DNA of 64,000 nt from Rhodanobacteraceae bacterium (GTDB lineage Bacteria; Pseudomonadota; Gammaproteobacteria; Xanthomonadales; SZUA-5), in contig JACKOW010000004.1 of NCBI GenBank assembly GCA_024234055.1, positions 266,939-330,938 of the forward strand, given 5' to 3'. A program made the translations under genes and the position numbers. Each line of letters begins with the position of its first letter. The stretch's first letter is position 1. Positions 54,713 through 63,882 of the stretch are shown here, piece by piece. The notes beneath the pieces are model-generated. The model was not told the origin of the DNA and ran no database searches. It worked only from the letters and a program-made list of their open reading frames with translations.

Positions 54713-57625
54713 ATGACCTTTCGCTTAGTCCCCGGCCAACGCTGGTATTCCACCGCCGAACCCGAACTCGGGTTGGGCACCATCAAGAAGGTCGACAACC
54801 GCGCTTTGGAGCTGTTGTTTACCAAGGCCGGCATGTTGCGTCGCTATGCCCTGACCTCGGCACCCCTGTCGCGAGCCGAGTTCCGCGTCGGCGACCAGAT
54901 CAGTGTCGAAGGCGAGATGCTGGATGTGGAGGACACCCAGGACCGCGAGGGACTGATGTTCTATCGCTGCGGCGAATCCTGGATATCGGAGCCTCAGCTG
55001 GATGACGTGCAGGCCGCCAGCGCTGCCGATGAGCGCCTGACCGCCGGCCGCACCGACACCAGCGTGCGCTTCGCCATTCGCTGTGAAGCCCTGGCGCGAC
55101 GCGCGCAGGCACGCTCGGCACCGAGCTGGGGCATCAACAGCGCCCGCATTTCCCTGCTGCCACATCAGCTGGCGGTCGTCGAAGCGGCGATTGCTCAACC
55201 GCAACCGCGGGTGCTGCTGGCCGATGAAGTGGGCCTGGGCAAGACCATCGAGGCCGGTCTGATCCTGTCGAAGATGATCGCCAGCGGCCGCGCCCAGCGG
55301 GTGCTGGTGCTGGTGCCTGAAGCGCTGATGTACCAGTGGTTTGTGGAACTGCTGCGGCGTTTCAATCTGCGTTTTTCGATCTTCGATGCCGAGCGCGCCG
55401 ATTCCATCGAGCAGTCCGACGACAGCAAGAATCCCTTCCAGGATGACCAGTTCATCCTGACGGATCTCGGCTTCCTGACCGGCAGCAGCAAGCGCGCACG
55501 GCAGATCGTCGAAGCCGGCTGGGATCTGATGGTGGTTGACGAAGCCCATCATCTGGCCTGGTCGCCGGAAGACACCTCGCCCGAGTACGCCCTGGCCGAA
55601 CAGCTCGCCCTGCAATGTCCCAGCGTGGTGCTGTTGACCGCTACGCCGGAGCAACTGGGCCGCAGCGGCCATTTTGCGCGGCTGCGGCTGCTCGATCCGG
55701 CGCGTTACAACGATCTGGCGCATTTCGAGAAGGAAGCGCAGAGCTACCACGCCATCTCCAGACTGGGCGAGGCCCTGCTCAGTGACGACAAGCTCGATGC
55801 CAAGACCCTGAAGAACCTGCGCAGCGTGCTCAGCGACGAGGAAGCCCTGCTCGACATGGTCAAAGCCGACGCCGATGGCAAGACCCGGCAGCGACTGCTC
55901 GGCGCCTTGATTGATCGCCACGGCACCGGCCGGGTGATGTATCGCAATCGCCGCGCCAGCGTCGGCGGCTTTCCCAATCGCGTGGCCCATCTGCACACCC
56001 TGCATCTGCCGCATGAGGACCAGGAGGAATACCTGGCCAGCCTGCGCCAGGAATTCGAAACCGACGTCGGCCTGCGCGCGCCGCCGGTGCCGCTGACCCT
56101 GCAGCCTGCCGCCGAGGGTGATGCCGCCGATGCCGTTCAGCCGGCAGTTCTGGCGCTGACTCGCGATCCACGGCTGCACTGGCTGACCGAGCTGATCGAG
56201 CGTCTGGCGCCCGCCAAGCTGCTGCTGATCTGCCGTACCCGGGCCAAGGTCGAACTGCTGGAAGCCGCACTGCGCCTGAAGAGTGGCGCCCGCGTCGCCC
56301 GCTTCCACGAAGGCCTGAGTCTGGCCCAGCGCGATCGCAACGCCGCCTACTTTGCCCAGGAAGACGGCGCTCGAGTGCTGCTGTGCTCGGAAATCGGCTC
56401 CGAAGGCCGTAATTTCCAGTTCGCCCATCATCTGGTGCTCTGGGACATCCCGGCCGATCCGGACCTGCTGGAGCAGCGCATCGGTCGCCTCGACCGCATC
56501 GGCCAGACCGCTGATGTGGAACTGCACCACGCGGTGCTGCCGGGTACCGCGCAGGAAGCGCTGGCGCGCTGGTATGCCGAAGCGCTGGACGCGCTGCGCA
56601 CCAGCCCGGCCGATGGCCGCGAACTGTACCAACGCTTCGGTGCCCGCGTGATCGAACTGGCGCTGGCCCATGCCGATGGCGAAGACACCGCTGGCGCGCC
56701 GCTGAGTCAGCTGATCGCCGAGACCCGCAGCGCCCACGAGACGCTGAGTCGCACCATTGCCGAGGGCCGCGATCGCCTGCTGGAACTGGCGACCCGCTTT
56801 GGCGATCGCGGTGCGATGCTGCGGATGGCTCTGGCCGCCGGCGACACCCGCCGCGACGAGGACGATTTCGTGCTGCGGCTGTTCGAGCAGTACGGCATCG
56901 AGACCGAAGAGATGGGCGGTCGCAATCACCGCCTCGACCCCGAATACCTGTCGAGCGAAGACTTCCCGTGGCCGGCCGAAGGGCCGATGACGGTGACGTT
57001 TGACCGCGAGACCGCGCTCTCCCGCGAAGATCTGCCGCTGCTGCGCATGGATCACCCGCTGGTCAGCGCCACCATCGAACTGCTGATCAGCAGCGAGACC
57101 GGCAACGCCGCCTTCCTGGTCGATCCCAGCCTGCCACCGCGCTCGGCCTGGATCACCGGCGTGTTCCTGCTCGAATGCGTGGCCGATCGCGCACTCGATG
57201 TCGAGCGCTATCTGCCACCACAGCCGATCACGGTCACGGTCGACTCCAAGCTGATCCCGCGCGACTACGCACCGGCGCCACAGGCGATGACCCGCTCCGA
57301 CGACAAGCCCGTCGACCTGGCCAAGTTCAGGCCGATTCTGAGCGCGCTGGTACCGCCGATGAAAAAGGCCGCCGAGGAGCGCGCCAGCGCCGAGGCGCAG
57401 GGATTGATCGCCGCTGCCACCGAGACCCTGGAACGCGAACTCGGCGGCGAGTTCGAGCGCCTGACCGCGCTGAAACGGGTCAATCCCAGCGTCCGCGATG
57501 CCGAAATCGAAGCCTTGGCGATGCGGCTTACCGCCTTGCGCGCGGCGCTGCCGCAGGCGCGCGTGCGCCTGGACGCGATCCGGCTCGCGGTCAGCCCGGA
57601 CTTCTTGAAGCTGGTGGCGTCCTGA
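54713..57625 (+). CDS. rapA: RNA polymerase recycling ATPase RapA (HepA)
   Basis: The 970-residue length and order match RapA. The N-terminus MTFRLVPGQRWYSTAEPELG and its Tudor-like domains precede the Swi2/Snf2 motor. Walker A is LADEVGLGKTIEAG, Walker B VVDEAHHLAW, then LLTATPEQLG and a helicase C region with IGRLDRIGQTADVELH. RapA frees RNA polymerase from post-termination complexes. The gap from csiV (54502-54712) has no gene. A long open frame on the opposite strand is a shadow. Confidence 0.97.
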   Translation: MTFRLVPGQRWYSTAEPELGLGTIKKVDNRALELLFTKAGMLRRYALTSAPLSRAEFRVGDQISVEGEMLDVEDTQDREGLMFYRCGESWISEPQLDDVQAASAADERLTAGRTDTSVRFAIRCEALARRAQARSAPSWGINSARISLLPHQLAVVEAAIAQPQPRVLLADEVGLGKTIEAGLILSKMIASGRAQRVLVLVPEALMYQWFVELLRRFNLRFSIFDAERADSIEQSDDSKNPFQDDQFILTDLGFLTGSSKRARQIVEAGWDLMVVDEAHHLAWSPEDTSPEYALAEQLALQCPSVVLLTATPEQLGRSGHFARLRLLDPARYNDLAHFEKEAQSYHAISRLGEALLSDDKLDAKTLKNLRSVLSDEEALLDMVKADADGKTRQRLLGALIDRHGTGRVMYRNRRASVGGFPNRVAHLHTLHLPHEDQEEYLASLRQEFETDVGLRAPPVPLTLQPAAEGDAADAVQPAVLALTRDPRLHWLTELIERLAPAKLLLICRTRAKVELLEAALRLKSGARVARFHEGLSLAQRDRNAAYFAQEDGARVLLCSEIGSEGRNFQFAHHLVLWDIPADPDLLEQRIGRLDRIGQTADVELHHAVLPGTAQEALARWYAEALDALRTSPADGRELYQRFGARVIELALAHADGEDTAGAPLSQLIAETRSAHETLSRTIAEGRDRLLELATRFGDRGAMLRMALAAGDTRRDEDDFVLRLFEQYGIETEEMGGRNHRLDPEYLSSEDFPWPAEGPMTVTFDRETALSREDLPLLRMDHPLVSATIELLISSETGNAAFLVDPSLPPRSAWITGVFLLECVADRALDVERYLPPQPITVTVDSKLIPRDYAPAPQAMTRSDDKPVDLAKFRPILSALVPPMKKAAEERASAEAQGLIAAATETLERELGGEFERLTALKRVNPSVRDAEIEALAMRLTALRAALPQARVRLDAIRLAVSPDFLKLVAS

Positions 57626-57631
57626 GGCCGG

Positions 57632-57672
57632 AGGGCACGAGGGCACGAGGGCACGAGGGCACGAGAGAGCGT
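57632..57672. repeat. GAGGGCAC minisatellite after rapA
   Basis: Four tandem GAGGGCAC units and a degenerate fifth start a few bases after the rapA stop codon. This is the fourth site of this repeat family in 8 kb. Confidence 0.85.
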
Positions 57673-57756
57673 CGCGGATCACAGCTCCGCGGGCGACCTT
57701 CATGCCCGCTCTTGCTAACATCCGCAGCCAGGCAAACGAACCCGGATAGCTCACGC

Positions 57757-59490
57757 ATGATTCGAAGTAGGCACAGCGCTGCCATTGGCGCCCTATTGCT
57801 CATCGCCGTTTCGGGGCAATGCCTGGCGGCCATCAGCGGCCGTGTTGTCGATGATTCGACCGGTCTGCCGATCGCCGGCGCTCTGGTGCGGGTGCAGGCT
57901 ACCGACGCGCCGACCACCACCAGCAATGCCAACGGCGAGTTCACGCTCAACGTCTCGCCCGCGGGTCCGGTCAATATCGGCGCCGCTGTGGCCTATCAGC
58001 ACAATGCGCCGGTCAATTACGTCACCAATGTCGCCTTTGCGGTGGACGGACTGACCAATGTCGAAGTGCGACTGGCGCGGATTCCCAGCGCCAGCAATGC
58101 CAGTTATGTGCCGCTCAACGCCAGCGTCTGCGCCGCCTGCCATACCGAACAGCATGAGCAGTGGTCGACCTCCAGACATGCCGGCGCCGCCCGCAATACC
58201 TGGGTGCTCGATCTGTATGCGGGCACCGGCACGCCCGGCGGCAGCGCCGGTTATGTGTTCAAGAATCTGCACGATCCTGGTGAATCCGGTTTCTGCGCCT
58301 CCTGCCATGCGCCGATGGAGGATGTGTTCACGCCGGGCCAGTTGGCCTATGACGCGATTTCGACCGGGCCGGGCCTGGATGGTGTCAGCTGTCTGGGTTG
58401 CCACCAGCAATCTCATGTGGACGACGCTTTCATCAATGGAATCGCCCACGTCAACGGCAAGGTGATCTATCGCTTCCCGGATGATCCGGATTACGTTACC
58501 GGCCTGTACGTCTACGGCAACCTGCCTGATGTTGAAGCCGGCACCATGCGCAACAGCCTGCAGACCCAGTTCGGGCAATCGCTGATCTGCGCCGGCTGTC
58601 ACCAGTATGTGCGGCCCGACAACGGCGCCCCGGGCCAGAACACCTATCTGGAATGGCTGTCGTCGCCCTATGCCGTGGCCGGCCCCAACTTCAAGAGCTG
58701 TCAGGACTGCCATATGCCGAACGAGGCCGACGCCGGCCCGATCGCCATCACTGCCGGTTTCGATCGTCCCGCCAGCCAGCGCCACCGCCACGACTTCATC
58801 GGTTCCACGCCGACCACCTTGTCACAGGCCATCCTGCTGCGCACCAGCGTCAGCGAAAGTGCGGGCCAGTTGCTGGTCAACGCCGAAGTCGAGAACCGCG
58901 GTGCAGGCCACAGCTTCCCGGCCGGCGTGTCGGTGCGCAACGCCCTGCTGGTGCTGGACGTACGCGCCAATGGCCTGCCCCTGACGCAGACCGGTGGACC
59001 AGTGGTGCCCTGGTATGCGGACGACAATGTTCCGGGCGTGCAGCCGGGCGATCTGGCCGGCCAGCCGGGCAAGGGTTTCGCCAAGGTGCTCGAAGGCCGG
59101 ATCAACGATCAGGGCCCGGTGGTGCGACCGGTGCTGTTCATCGACGCCGAGGCGGTGGCCGAGAACACCATCATTCCCTCGGGCGCGACCGACCTCAGCA
59201 ACTATGCCTTCGCCATCCCGGCCGATCTGCCGGTGGGCACCGAGATCACCGTCGAAGCGCGCCTGCTTTATCGGCGCGCCTGGCGCGCCCTGGCAGTGAC
59301 CAAGGGCTGGACCGAGACCACCAGCGGCGGCCCTATCGAAATCACCGTGGCGCAGTCTCAGACCAGCGTGCTGTCGGCCGGAACCCGGCCCACCGGCGTG
59401 CCCGGACCGGGCGGTCTCAGCCTGCTGCTGCTGGCGCTGGCGATGCTCGGCATCGGCGCAGCCGTCGCCACCCGTTCGCGTCAGGGCTGA
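57757..59490 (+). CDS. Exported five-haem cytochrome c with C-terminal membrane anchor
   Basis: The ATG at 57757 begins a signal peptide (MIRSRHSAAIGALLLIAVSG) and gives 577 residues. A carboxypeptidase-regulatory-like beta domain covers about residues 25-110. Five CxxCH haem motifs follow: CAACH (125), CASCH (180), CLGCH (212), CAGCH (278) and CQDCH (315). A beta domain follows, and the C-terminus is VPGPGGLSLLLLALAMLGIG then ATRSRQG, a helix plus basic tail like the PEP/IPTL-CTERM sorting signals. It is probably an envelope electron carrier or a reductase; the partner is unknown. Confidence 0.85.
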   Translation: MIRSRHSAAIGALLLIAVSGQCLAAISGRVVDDSTGLPIAGALVRVQATDAPTTTSNANGEFTLNVSPAGPVNIGAAVAYQHNAPVNYVTNVAFAVDGLTNVEVRLARIPSASNASYVPLNASVCAACHTEQHEQWSTSRHAGAARNTWVLDLYAGTGTPGGSAGYVFKNLHDPGESGFCASCHAPMEDVFTPGQLAYDAISTGPGLDGVSCLGCHQQSHVDDAFINGIAHVNGKVIYRFPDDPDYVTGLYVYGNLPDVEAGTMRNSLQTQFGQSLICAGCHQYVRPDNGAPGQNTYLEWLSSPYAVAGPNFKSCQDCHMPNEADAGPIAITAGFDRPASQRHRHDFIGSTPTTLSQAILLRTSVSESAGQLLVNAEVENRGAGHSFPAGVSVRNALLVLDVRANGLPLTQTGGPVVPWYADDNVPGVQPGDLAGQPGKGFAKVLEGRINDQGPVVRPVLFIDAEAVAENTIIPSGATDLSNYAFAIPADLPVGTEITVEARLLYRRAWRALAVTKGWTETTSGGPIEITVAQSQTSVLSAGTRPTGVPGPGGLSLLLLALAMLGIGAAVATRSRQG

Positions 59491-59503
59491 GCAGGAGCCG
59501 CAC

Positions 59504-59941
59504 ATGGATCCCTTTCTGCAAGCCGCCATCGACGAAGCTGAAGCGGGTCTCGCCGAGGGCGGCATTCCGATCGGTTCGGTGATCGTCCATGAGGGCCGCA
59601 TCATCGGTCGCGGCCACAACCGTCGGGTGCAGAAAGGCAGCACCGTGCTCCACGGCGAAATGGATGCACTCGAAAACGCTGGTCGATTGCCGGCGAAGAT
59701 CTACCGCGAATGCACCCTCTACACCACGCTCTCGCCCTGTCCGATGTGTTCGGGTGCCATCCTCCTGTACGGCATTCCGCGAGTGATCATCGGCGAGAAT
59801 CGCAGTTTCATGGGCGAGGAAGCCCACCTCGCCAGCCGCGGCGTGCAGCTCACGGTCGTGGACGATCCCCGCTGCGTGGAACTGATGCGCGGCTTCATGC
59901 GCGACAAGCCGGAATTGTGGAACGAGGATATCGGCGAGTAG
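59504..59941 (+). CDS. Cytosine/nucleoside deaminase, yeast Fcy1-like
   Basis: The 145-residue enzyme has zinc ligands His50 in HGEMDALENAGRLP (with catalytic Glu52), and Cys79 and Cys82 in LSPCPMCSGAI. YGIPRVIIGEN, VVDDPRCVELM and the ending WNEDIGE closely follow yeast cytosine deaminase. It likely converts cytosine to uracil in pyrimidine salvage. It starts 13 bp after the cytochrome gene. Confidence 0.88.
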   Translation: MDPFLQAAIDEAEAGLAEGGIPIGSVIVHEGRIIGRGHNRRVQKGSTVLHGEMDALENAGRLPAKIYRECTLYTTLSPCPMCSGAILLYGIPRVIIGENRSFMGEEAHLASRGVQLTVVDDPRCVELMRGFMRDKPELWNEDIGE

Positions 59942-60332
59942 GTCGGGGTCACACGGGCACCCGGGCGAAGGCACCTCGCCGTAGCGCGGCTCCGGCGCGC
60001 GTGGACTTGGGCGAGTACCAGGTGGGTATTCGCGCCGGCGGCCGCGGCTCTGTCTGTCGCAATGCGCCGGGCGCCTCGCGTATGTAGCCTGAGGCCAGGG
60101 CGGGCGATGCCGACGCGAGGACCCGGCCTACGCCAGCTTGCACGGACCCTGCCAGGATTACAGCAACAATCACGACGCACGGCCTGACCTTGCCGCGAGG
60201 CTGCCCCCCCGCCCCCCTGCCGCCCCGTTCGATGCACGACCAAACGCCCCAGCAGCCGCGACCGCGACTCGCCACAGTCGTGCAAAGGCTAAGATGCGGC
60301 CTCTGCATTCCCGCCCCTGATCCGGATCACCG
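59942..60332. other. Intergenic region without a recognised gene
   Basis: This 391-bp gap is GC-rich and has short open frames on both strands that overlap one another and lack ribosome-binding sites. I see no repeat family member or RNA gene. A promoter for the DUF924 gene may lie near 60280-60320. Confidence 0.6.
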
Positions 60333-60896
60333 ATGAGCAAGTACACCGCCAACACCGCCGGGCCCACCGCCGCGGCCATCGTGCTGTTCTGGCGCGAAGC
60401 CGGACCATCGCGTTGGTTCAAGAAGGACAACAATTTCGATCGCGCTCTGACCGCACGCTTCCACTCGGCCCATCTGCAGGCTGCCGAGCGCCAGCTCGAC
60501 CGCTGGAACGACAACGCCGAGGGCGCGCTGGCCTTGCAGATTCTGCTCGATCAACTACCGCGCAATGTCTATCGCGGCAATGCCCATGCCTACGCCACCG
60601 ATCCCCTGGCGCGCCACTTCGCACTGGCCGCCATCGACGCTGGCATGGATCAGCAGGTGGACCCGGAGCTGCGACCTTTCTGCTACATGAGCCTGATGCA
60701 TGCCGAGGACCTTGCCCTGCAGCGTCGCTGTGTCGCGCTGTTTGAGGTACTGGGTGGATCGGCACTGAGCTATGCCCGCGAGCACTGCGAGATCATCGAG
60801 CGCTTCGGGCGCTTTCCGCACCGCAATCCGGTCTTGGGACGAGTCGCCACTGCAGAAGAGAAGGCCTTCCTGGCCGCCGGCGGCTTCGCCGGCTGA
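60333..60896 (+). CDS. DUF924 family protein
   Basis: The 187-residue protein has IVLFWREAGPSRWFKKDNNF near the start, LILLDQ-like LQILLDQLPRNVYRG in the middle and RPFCYMSLMHAEDLALQ later, all typical of DUF924. The family is helical, likely cytoplasmic and of unknown function. Confidence 0.9.
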   Translation: MSKYTANTAGPTAAAIVLFWREAGPSRWFKKDNNFDRALTARFHSAHLQAAERQLDRWNDNAEGALALQILLDQLPRNVYRGNAHAYATDPLARHFALAAIDAGMDQQVDPELRPFCYMSLMHAEDLALQRRCVALFEVLGGSALSYAREHCEIIERFGRFPHRNPVLGRVATAEEKAFLAAGGFAG

Positions 60897-60918
60897 TTGC
60901 CGTAGCCCAGGTTATTGA

Positions 60919-61232
60919 GGCGTCATTGCGAGGAACGGAGTGACGAAGCAATCCAGTGCTTCTGAGGGTGCGCTTCTGGATTGCTTCGCTGCGCTCTCCA
61001 TGAACCCATATCGTAAATTGTTGATTTGCTGTTGTAGGTCACGTTGCTCGCGCAGCGAGCTACGTGACGCAACTCGATATCACGTAGTCCGCTGACGCGG
61101 ACAACATGACCTACGACGGCGGGTTCATGGCCCGTGGGCAGTGTCGGGCCGACACAGGTGGCTCGCAATGACGCTGGAGTTCATCGCTCGTCTGCACGCG
61201 CCGACACACGCGGCTCGCAATGACGCCACTGA
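60919..61232. repeat. Second nested palindromic composite
   Basis: The outer palindrome starts GGCGTCATTGCGAG at 60919. Its right arm is interrupted by the 133-bp inner element 60998-61130 with CCATGAACCC/GGGTTCATGG ends, and the outer end returns at 61162-61174. An additional outer right end (CTCGCAATGACGCC) is at about 61212-61228. The junction is the same as at 28426. It fills most of the 550-bp gap before the SPFH operon. Confidence 0.8.
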
Positions 61233-61403
61233 GAGGTTCGCGGGCCGCGCCCGGCAGACACATGACAGGCGATTCAGAGCATCCCAACGATCTGGGCGCT
61301 CTCCTTCGTGTTTGCTCTGCTTTTCCTGCATTCAGCTTCTGGCCGCGACCTGCCTCAGCGACTGGGCTTGCCTACGCACCCTGCCATCCGGCCTATTGCA
61401 GAC

Positions 61404-61421
61404 TGATATCACAATGATATC
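61404..61421. promoter_or_regulatory. Two TGATATC direct repeats, candidate RHH operator
   Basis: TGATATC occurs at 61404-61410 and 61415-61421, 11 bp apart, about one helical turn. It lies 28 bp before the SPFH start codon. Ribbon-helix-helix dimers often bind such pairs, and one is encoded at the end of the operon, so autoregulation is likely but not shown. Confidence 0.6.
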
Positions 61422-61449
61422 TTTCACTCACCAACCCGGAGAGACACTC

Positions 61450-62319
61450 ATGACCAAAGAAATCCGCAAATCGACCTGGGCCGGCATTCCGGTGCTGCTG
61501 ATTCTGCTGGCCACCCTGATCGCCACCGTCGCCGGCTTCATCAGCTCGCTCGCCGCGCAATCGGTTGCGCTGGCCGCAGTGCTGGCCCTGCTGGGATTCG
61601 TCGAGTTCTTCCTGCTGTTTGGCCTGTTCATGGTGCAGCCCAACAATGCCGTGGTGCTGCAGCTCTTCGGCCGCTATGTGGGCACCGTGCGTGATGAGGG
61701 CTTGCGCTGGGCCAATCCCTTCTATTCCAAGCGTGCGGTCTCGTTGCGGGTGCGCAACTTCGAATCGAGCAAGCTCAAGGTCAATGAACTGGAAGGTTCA
61801 CCGATCGAGATCGCCGCCGTGGTGGTCTGGCAGGTGGTGGATTCGGCCGAAGCCCTGTTCCTGGTCGATGATTTCGAGAACTTTGTGCACGTGCAGTCCG
61901 AGTCGGCCTTGCGGCAGATGGCGACCAGCTACCCCTACGATGCCCATGACGAGAGCAAGATCGCCCTGCGCAGCCATTCCAAGGAGGTCTCCGAGAATCT
62001 GCTGGGCGAGATTCAGGAGCGGCTGGCGCAGGCTGGCGTCAAGGTCATCGAAGCGCGCATCAGTCACCTGGCTTATGCGCCGGAGATCGCCAACGCCATG
62101 CTCCGCCGCCAGCAGGCCGACGCGGTCATCGCGGCCCGTACCCGGATCGTCGAGGGCGCGGTCAGCATGGTCGAGATGGCGCTTGAACAGCTGAGCAAGC
62201 GCGGCGTCATCGATCTGGATGAAGAGCGCAAGGCCTCGATGGTCAGCAATCTGCTGGTGGTGCTGTGCAGCGACAACGACGCCCAACCGGTGGTGAATGC
62301 GGGCAGCCTCTACGGCTGA
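61450..62319 (+). CDS. SPFH/Band-7 domain membrane protein
   Basis: The ATG at 61450 has GGAGAG upstream. Two hydrophobic segments (about residues 12-35 and 40-60) anchor the protein. The SPFH core runs from MVQPNNAVVLQLFGRYVGTV to KVIEARISHLAYAPEIANAM, then a charged helical region with QQADAVIAARTRIVEGAV. Such proteins form membrane scaffolds. The Arc-like gene follows after three bases; this SPFH-Arc pairing occurs in several proteobacteria. Confidence 0.92.
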   Translation: MTKEIRKSTWAGIPVLLILLATLIATVAGFISSLAAQSVALAAVLALLGFVEFFLLFGLFMVQPNNAVVLQLFGRYVGTVRDEGLRWANPFYSKRAVSLRVRNFESSKLKVNELEGSPIEIAAVVVWQVVDSAEALFLVDDFENFVHVQSESALRQMATSYPYDAHDESKIALRSHSKEVSENLLGEIQERLAQAGVKVIEARISHLAYAPEIANAMLRRQQADAVIAARTRIVEGAVSMVEMALEQLSKRGVIDLDEERKASMVSNLLVVLCSDNDAQPVVNAGSLYG

Positions 62320-62322
62320 TTG

Positions 62323-62508
62323 ATGATGGCCGAACGCAAAGCCTACCCGCTGCGCATCAATGCCGAGATCCTCGAGGCGGCGCAGCGCTGGGCGGATGAC
62401 GAGCTGCGCAGCCTGAATGCTCAGATCGAGTATGTGCTGCGAGATGCGCTGCGTCGCAGCGGGCGACTGAAGTCGCCCGCTGTCGACCCTGACACCGAAC
62501 CAAGCTGA
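62323..62508 (+). CDS. Arc-like ribbon-helix-helix DNA-binding protein
   Basis: The 61-residue protein begins MMAERKAYPLRINAEILEAA with the basic beta strand of Arc/MetJ-type proteins, then two helices (LRSLNAQIEYVLRDALRRSG). An ATG at 62326 is an equal start candidate. Translation is probably coupled to the SPFH gene. It likely binds the TGATATC repeats upstream of that gene. Confidence 0.85.
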   Translation: MMAERKAYPLRINAEILEAAQRWADDELRSLNAQIEYVLRDALRRSGRLKSPAVDPDTEPS

Positions 62509-62550
62509 TCCATCAAGGCCGGCAGTCGCCGGCTCAGCCGGGAGCATCAC

Positions 62551-63882
62551 ATGAATACCTCCTTCGCCTTGGCCGGCGCAGCCTGTGGCTGCGGCCTGTT
62601 GCTGAGTTCACTGTCCGTCCGCGCCGAGGACGACGCTTGCCTGGGACGTGCCGAGGCTGTGCTCGCGGCACTGGACGCCGGCGAGTTTGAACAGGCCCGG
62701 GCCGACTTCAACCCGAAGATGCGCGATGCCCTGAGCGCCGAGCAACTGGGTGAGATCTGGCAAACCCTGCCCAGACAGGTCGGCGAGCGCCTGAGCACAG
62801 GCCCCGCCCGGATCAGTGCCGGAACTCAGGGCACGAATGTCGTGCTGCCACTGCAACACGCCAAGGCCTGGCTGGATCTGTCGGTCAGCTGCAACCCCGA
62901 GGGCCAGCTCAGCGGACTGTGGATACGACCGGGAACTGCGCCCGCCGCCGCAGCCATCGAGCCATCGGAGCACTGGACAGAACGCGCAATCACCGTGACC
63001 ACCGGCAACATCCAGCTCCCCGGGCTACTGACCTTGCCGAGGAAGGCACAGCCAATCGCCGGCGTGGTCCTGGTGCACGGTTCCGGCAGTCATGATCGCG
63101 ACGAGACCATCGGTCCCAACAAGCCCTTCCGCGATCTGGCACACGGCCTGGCCAAGCAAGGGATTGCCGTGCTGCGCTACGACAAGCGCAGCCAGGTCAA
63201 TGCCGCCAGCTTTGCCGGCAAGCCCTTCACCGTGAAAGAAGAAGTCATCGACGACGCGGTCGCGGCGTTGGCGCTGCTGGCGGCGCAGCCCGAACTGTCC
63301 GAGCGCCCGCTGTTCGTGCTCGGCCACAGCCTCGGCGCAATGCTGGCACCACGCATCGCCGCTGTCACGCCGGTGGCGGGGATGATCCTGCTGGCCGCGC
63401 CAGCGCGCGGGCTGACCGAGATCATTCCCCAGCAGATGAAGTACATCGCCCAACTGGATGGCAACGTCAGTGCCGAGGAAGAAGCGTCGATGGCGCAGAT
63501 GCAATCCACGCTCGACCAAATCGATGCACTGACTGCCGGGGATCGTGACGATCCCAAGCTGCTGATCGGAGCGCCGGCCGCCTATTGGCTGGACCTGGAG
63601 GGCTATCAGCCCATCACTGCTGCGCAGGAACGCCAGCTGCCGATCCTGCTGCTCCAGGGCGAAAGTGACTATCAAGTGACGATGACCGACGACTACCGTC
63701 GCTGGGTAGATGCTTTCAAGGGCAACCCCCACTTCCGCAGCCAGAGTTTTCCGGGACTCAGCCATCTGTTCATGCCTGCGGGGCAGGCGCCGGGCCCAGC
63801 CGACTACGCGCAGGCCAGCCACGTCGATGCGGCGGTGATCAAGGCGGTCGCCAACTGGGTGCAACAGCAGATCAGCAACTAG
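62551..63882 (+). CDS. Exported alpha/beta hydrolase with DUF3887-like N-terminus
   Basis: A signal peptide (about residues 1-25) after GGGAG is followed by a DUF3887-like segment (LDAGEFEQARADFNPKMRDA). The hydrolase core has VLVHGSGSHDRDETIGPNKP, GHSLGAM with nucleophile Ser at about 260, QGESDYQV for the acid and FPGLSHLFMP for the base. It is related to the cytoplasmic hydrolase at 36904 but exported. The substrate is unknown. The remaining 118 bases to the window end hold no feature. Confidence 0.88.
   Translation: MNTSFALAGAACGCGLLLSSLSVRAEDDACLGRAEAVLAALDAGEFEQARADFNPKMRDALSAEQLGEIWQTLPRQVGERLSTGPARISAGTQGTNVVLPLQHAKAWLDLSVSCNPEGQLSGLWIRPGTAPAAAAIEPSEHWTERAITVTTGNIQLPGLLTLPRKAQPIAGVVLVHGSGSHDRDETIGPNKPFRDLAHGLAKQGIAVLRYDKRSQVNAASFAGKPFTVKEEVIDDAVAALALLAAQPELSERPLFVLGHSLGAMLAPRIAAVTPVAGMILLAAPARGLTEIIPQQMKYIAQLDGNVSAEEEASMAQMQSTLDQIDALTAGDRDDPKLLIGAPAAYWLDLEGYQPITAAQERQLPILLLQGESDYQVTMTDDYRRWVDAFKGNPHFRSQSFPGLSHLFMPAGQAPGPADYAQASHVDAAVIKAVANWVQQQISN

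Noticed and set aside
54725..57754. Open frame of about 1,000 codons on the minus strand opposite rapA
   Set aside because: It is a shadow in a phase that stays open in GC-rich coding DNA; the product is Gln/His/Arg-rich without motifs, while rapA on the other strand is certain.
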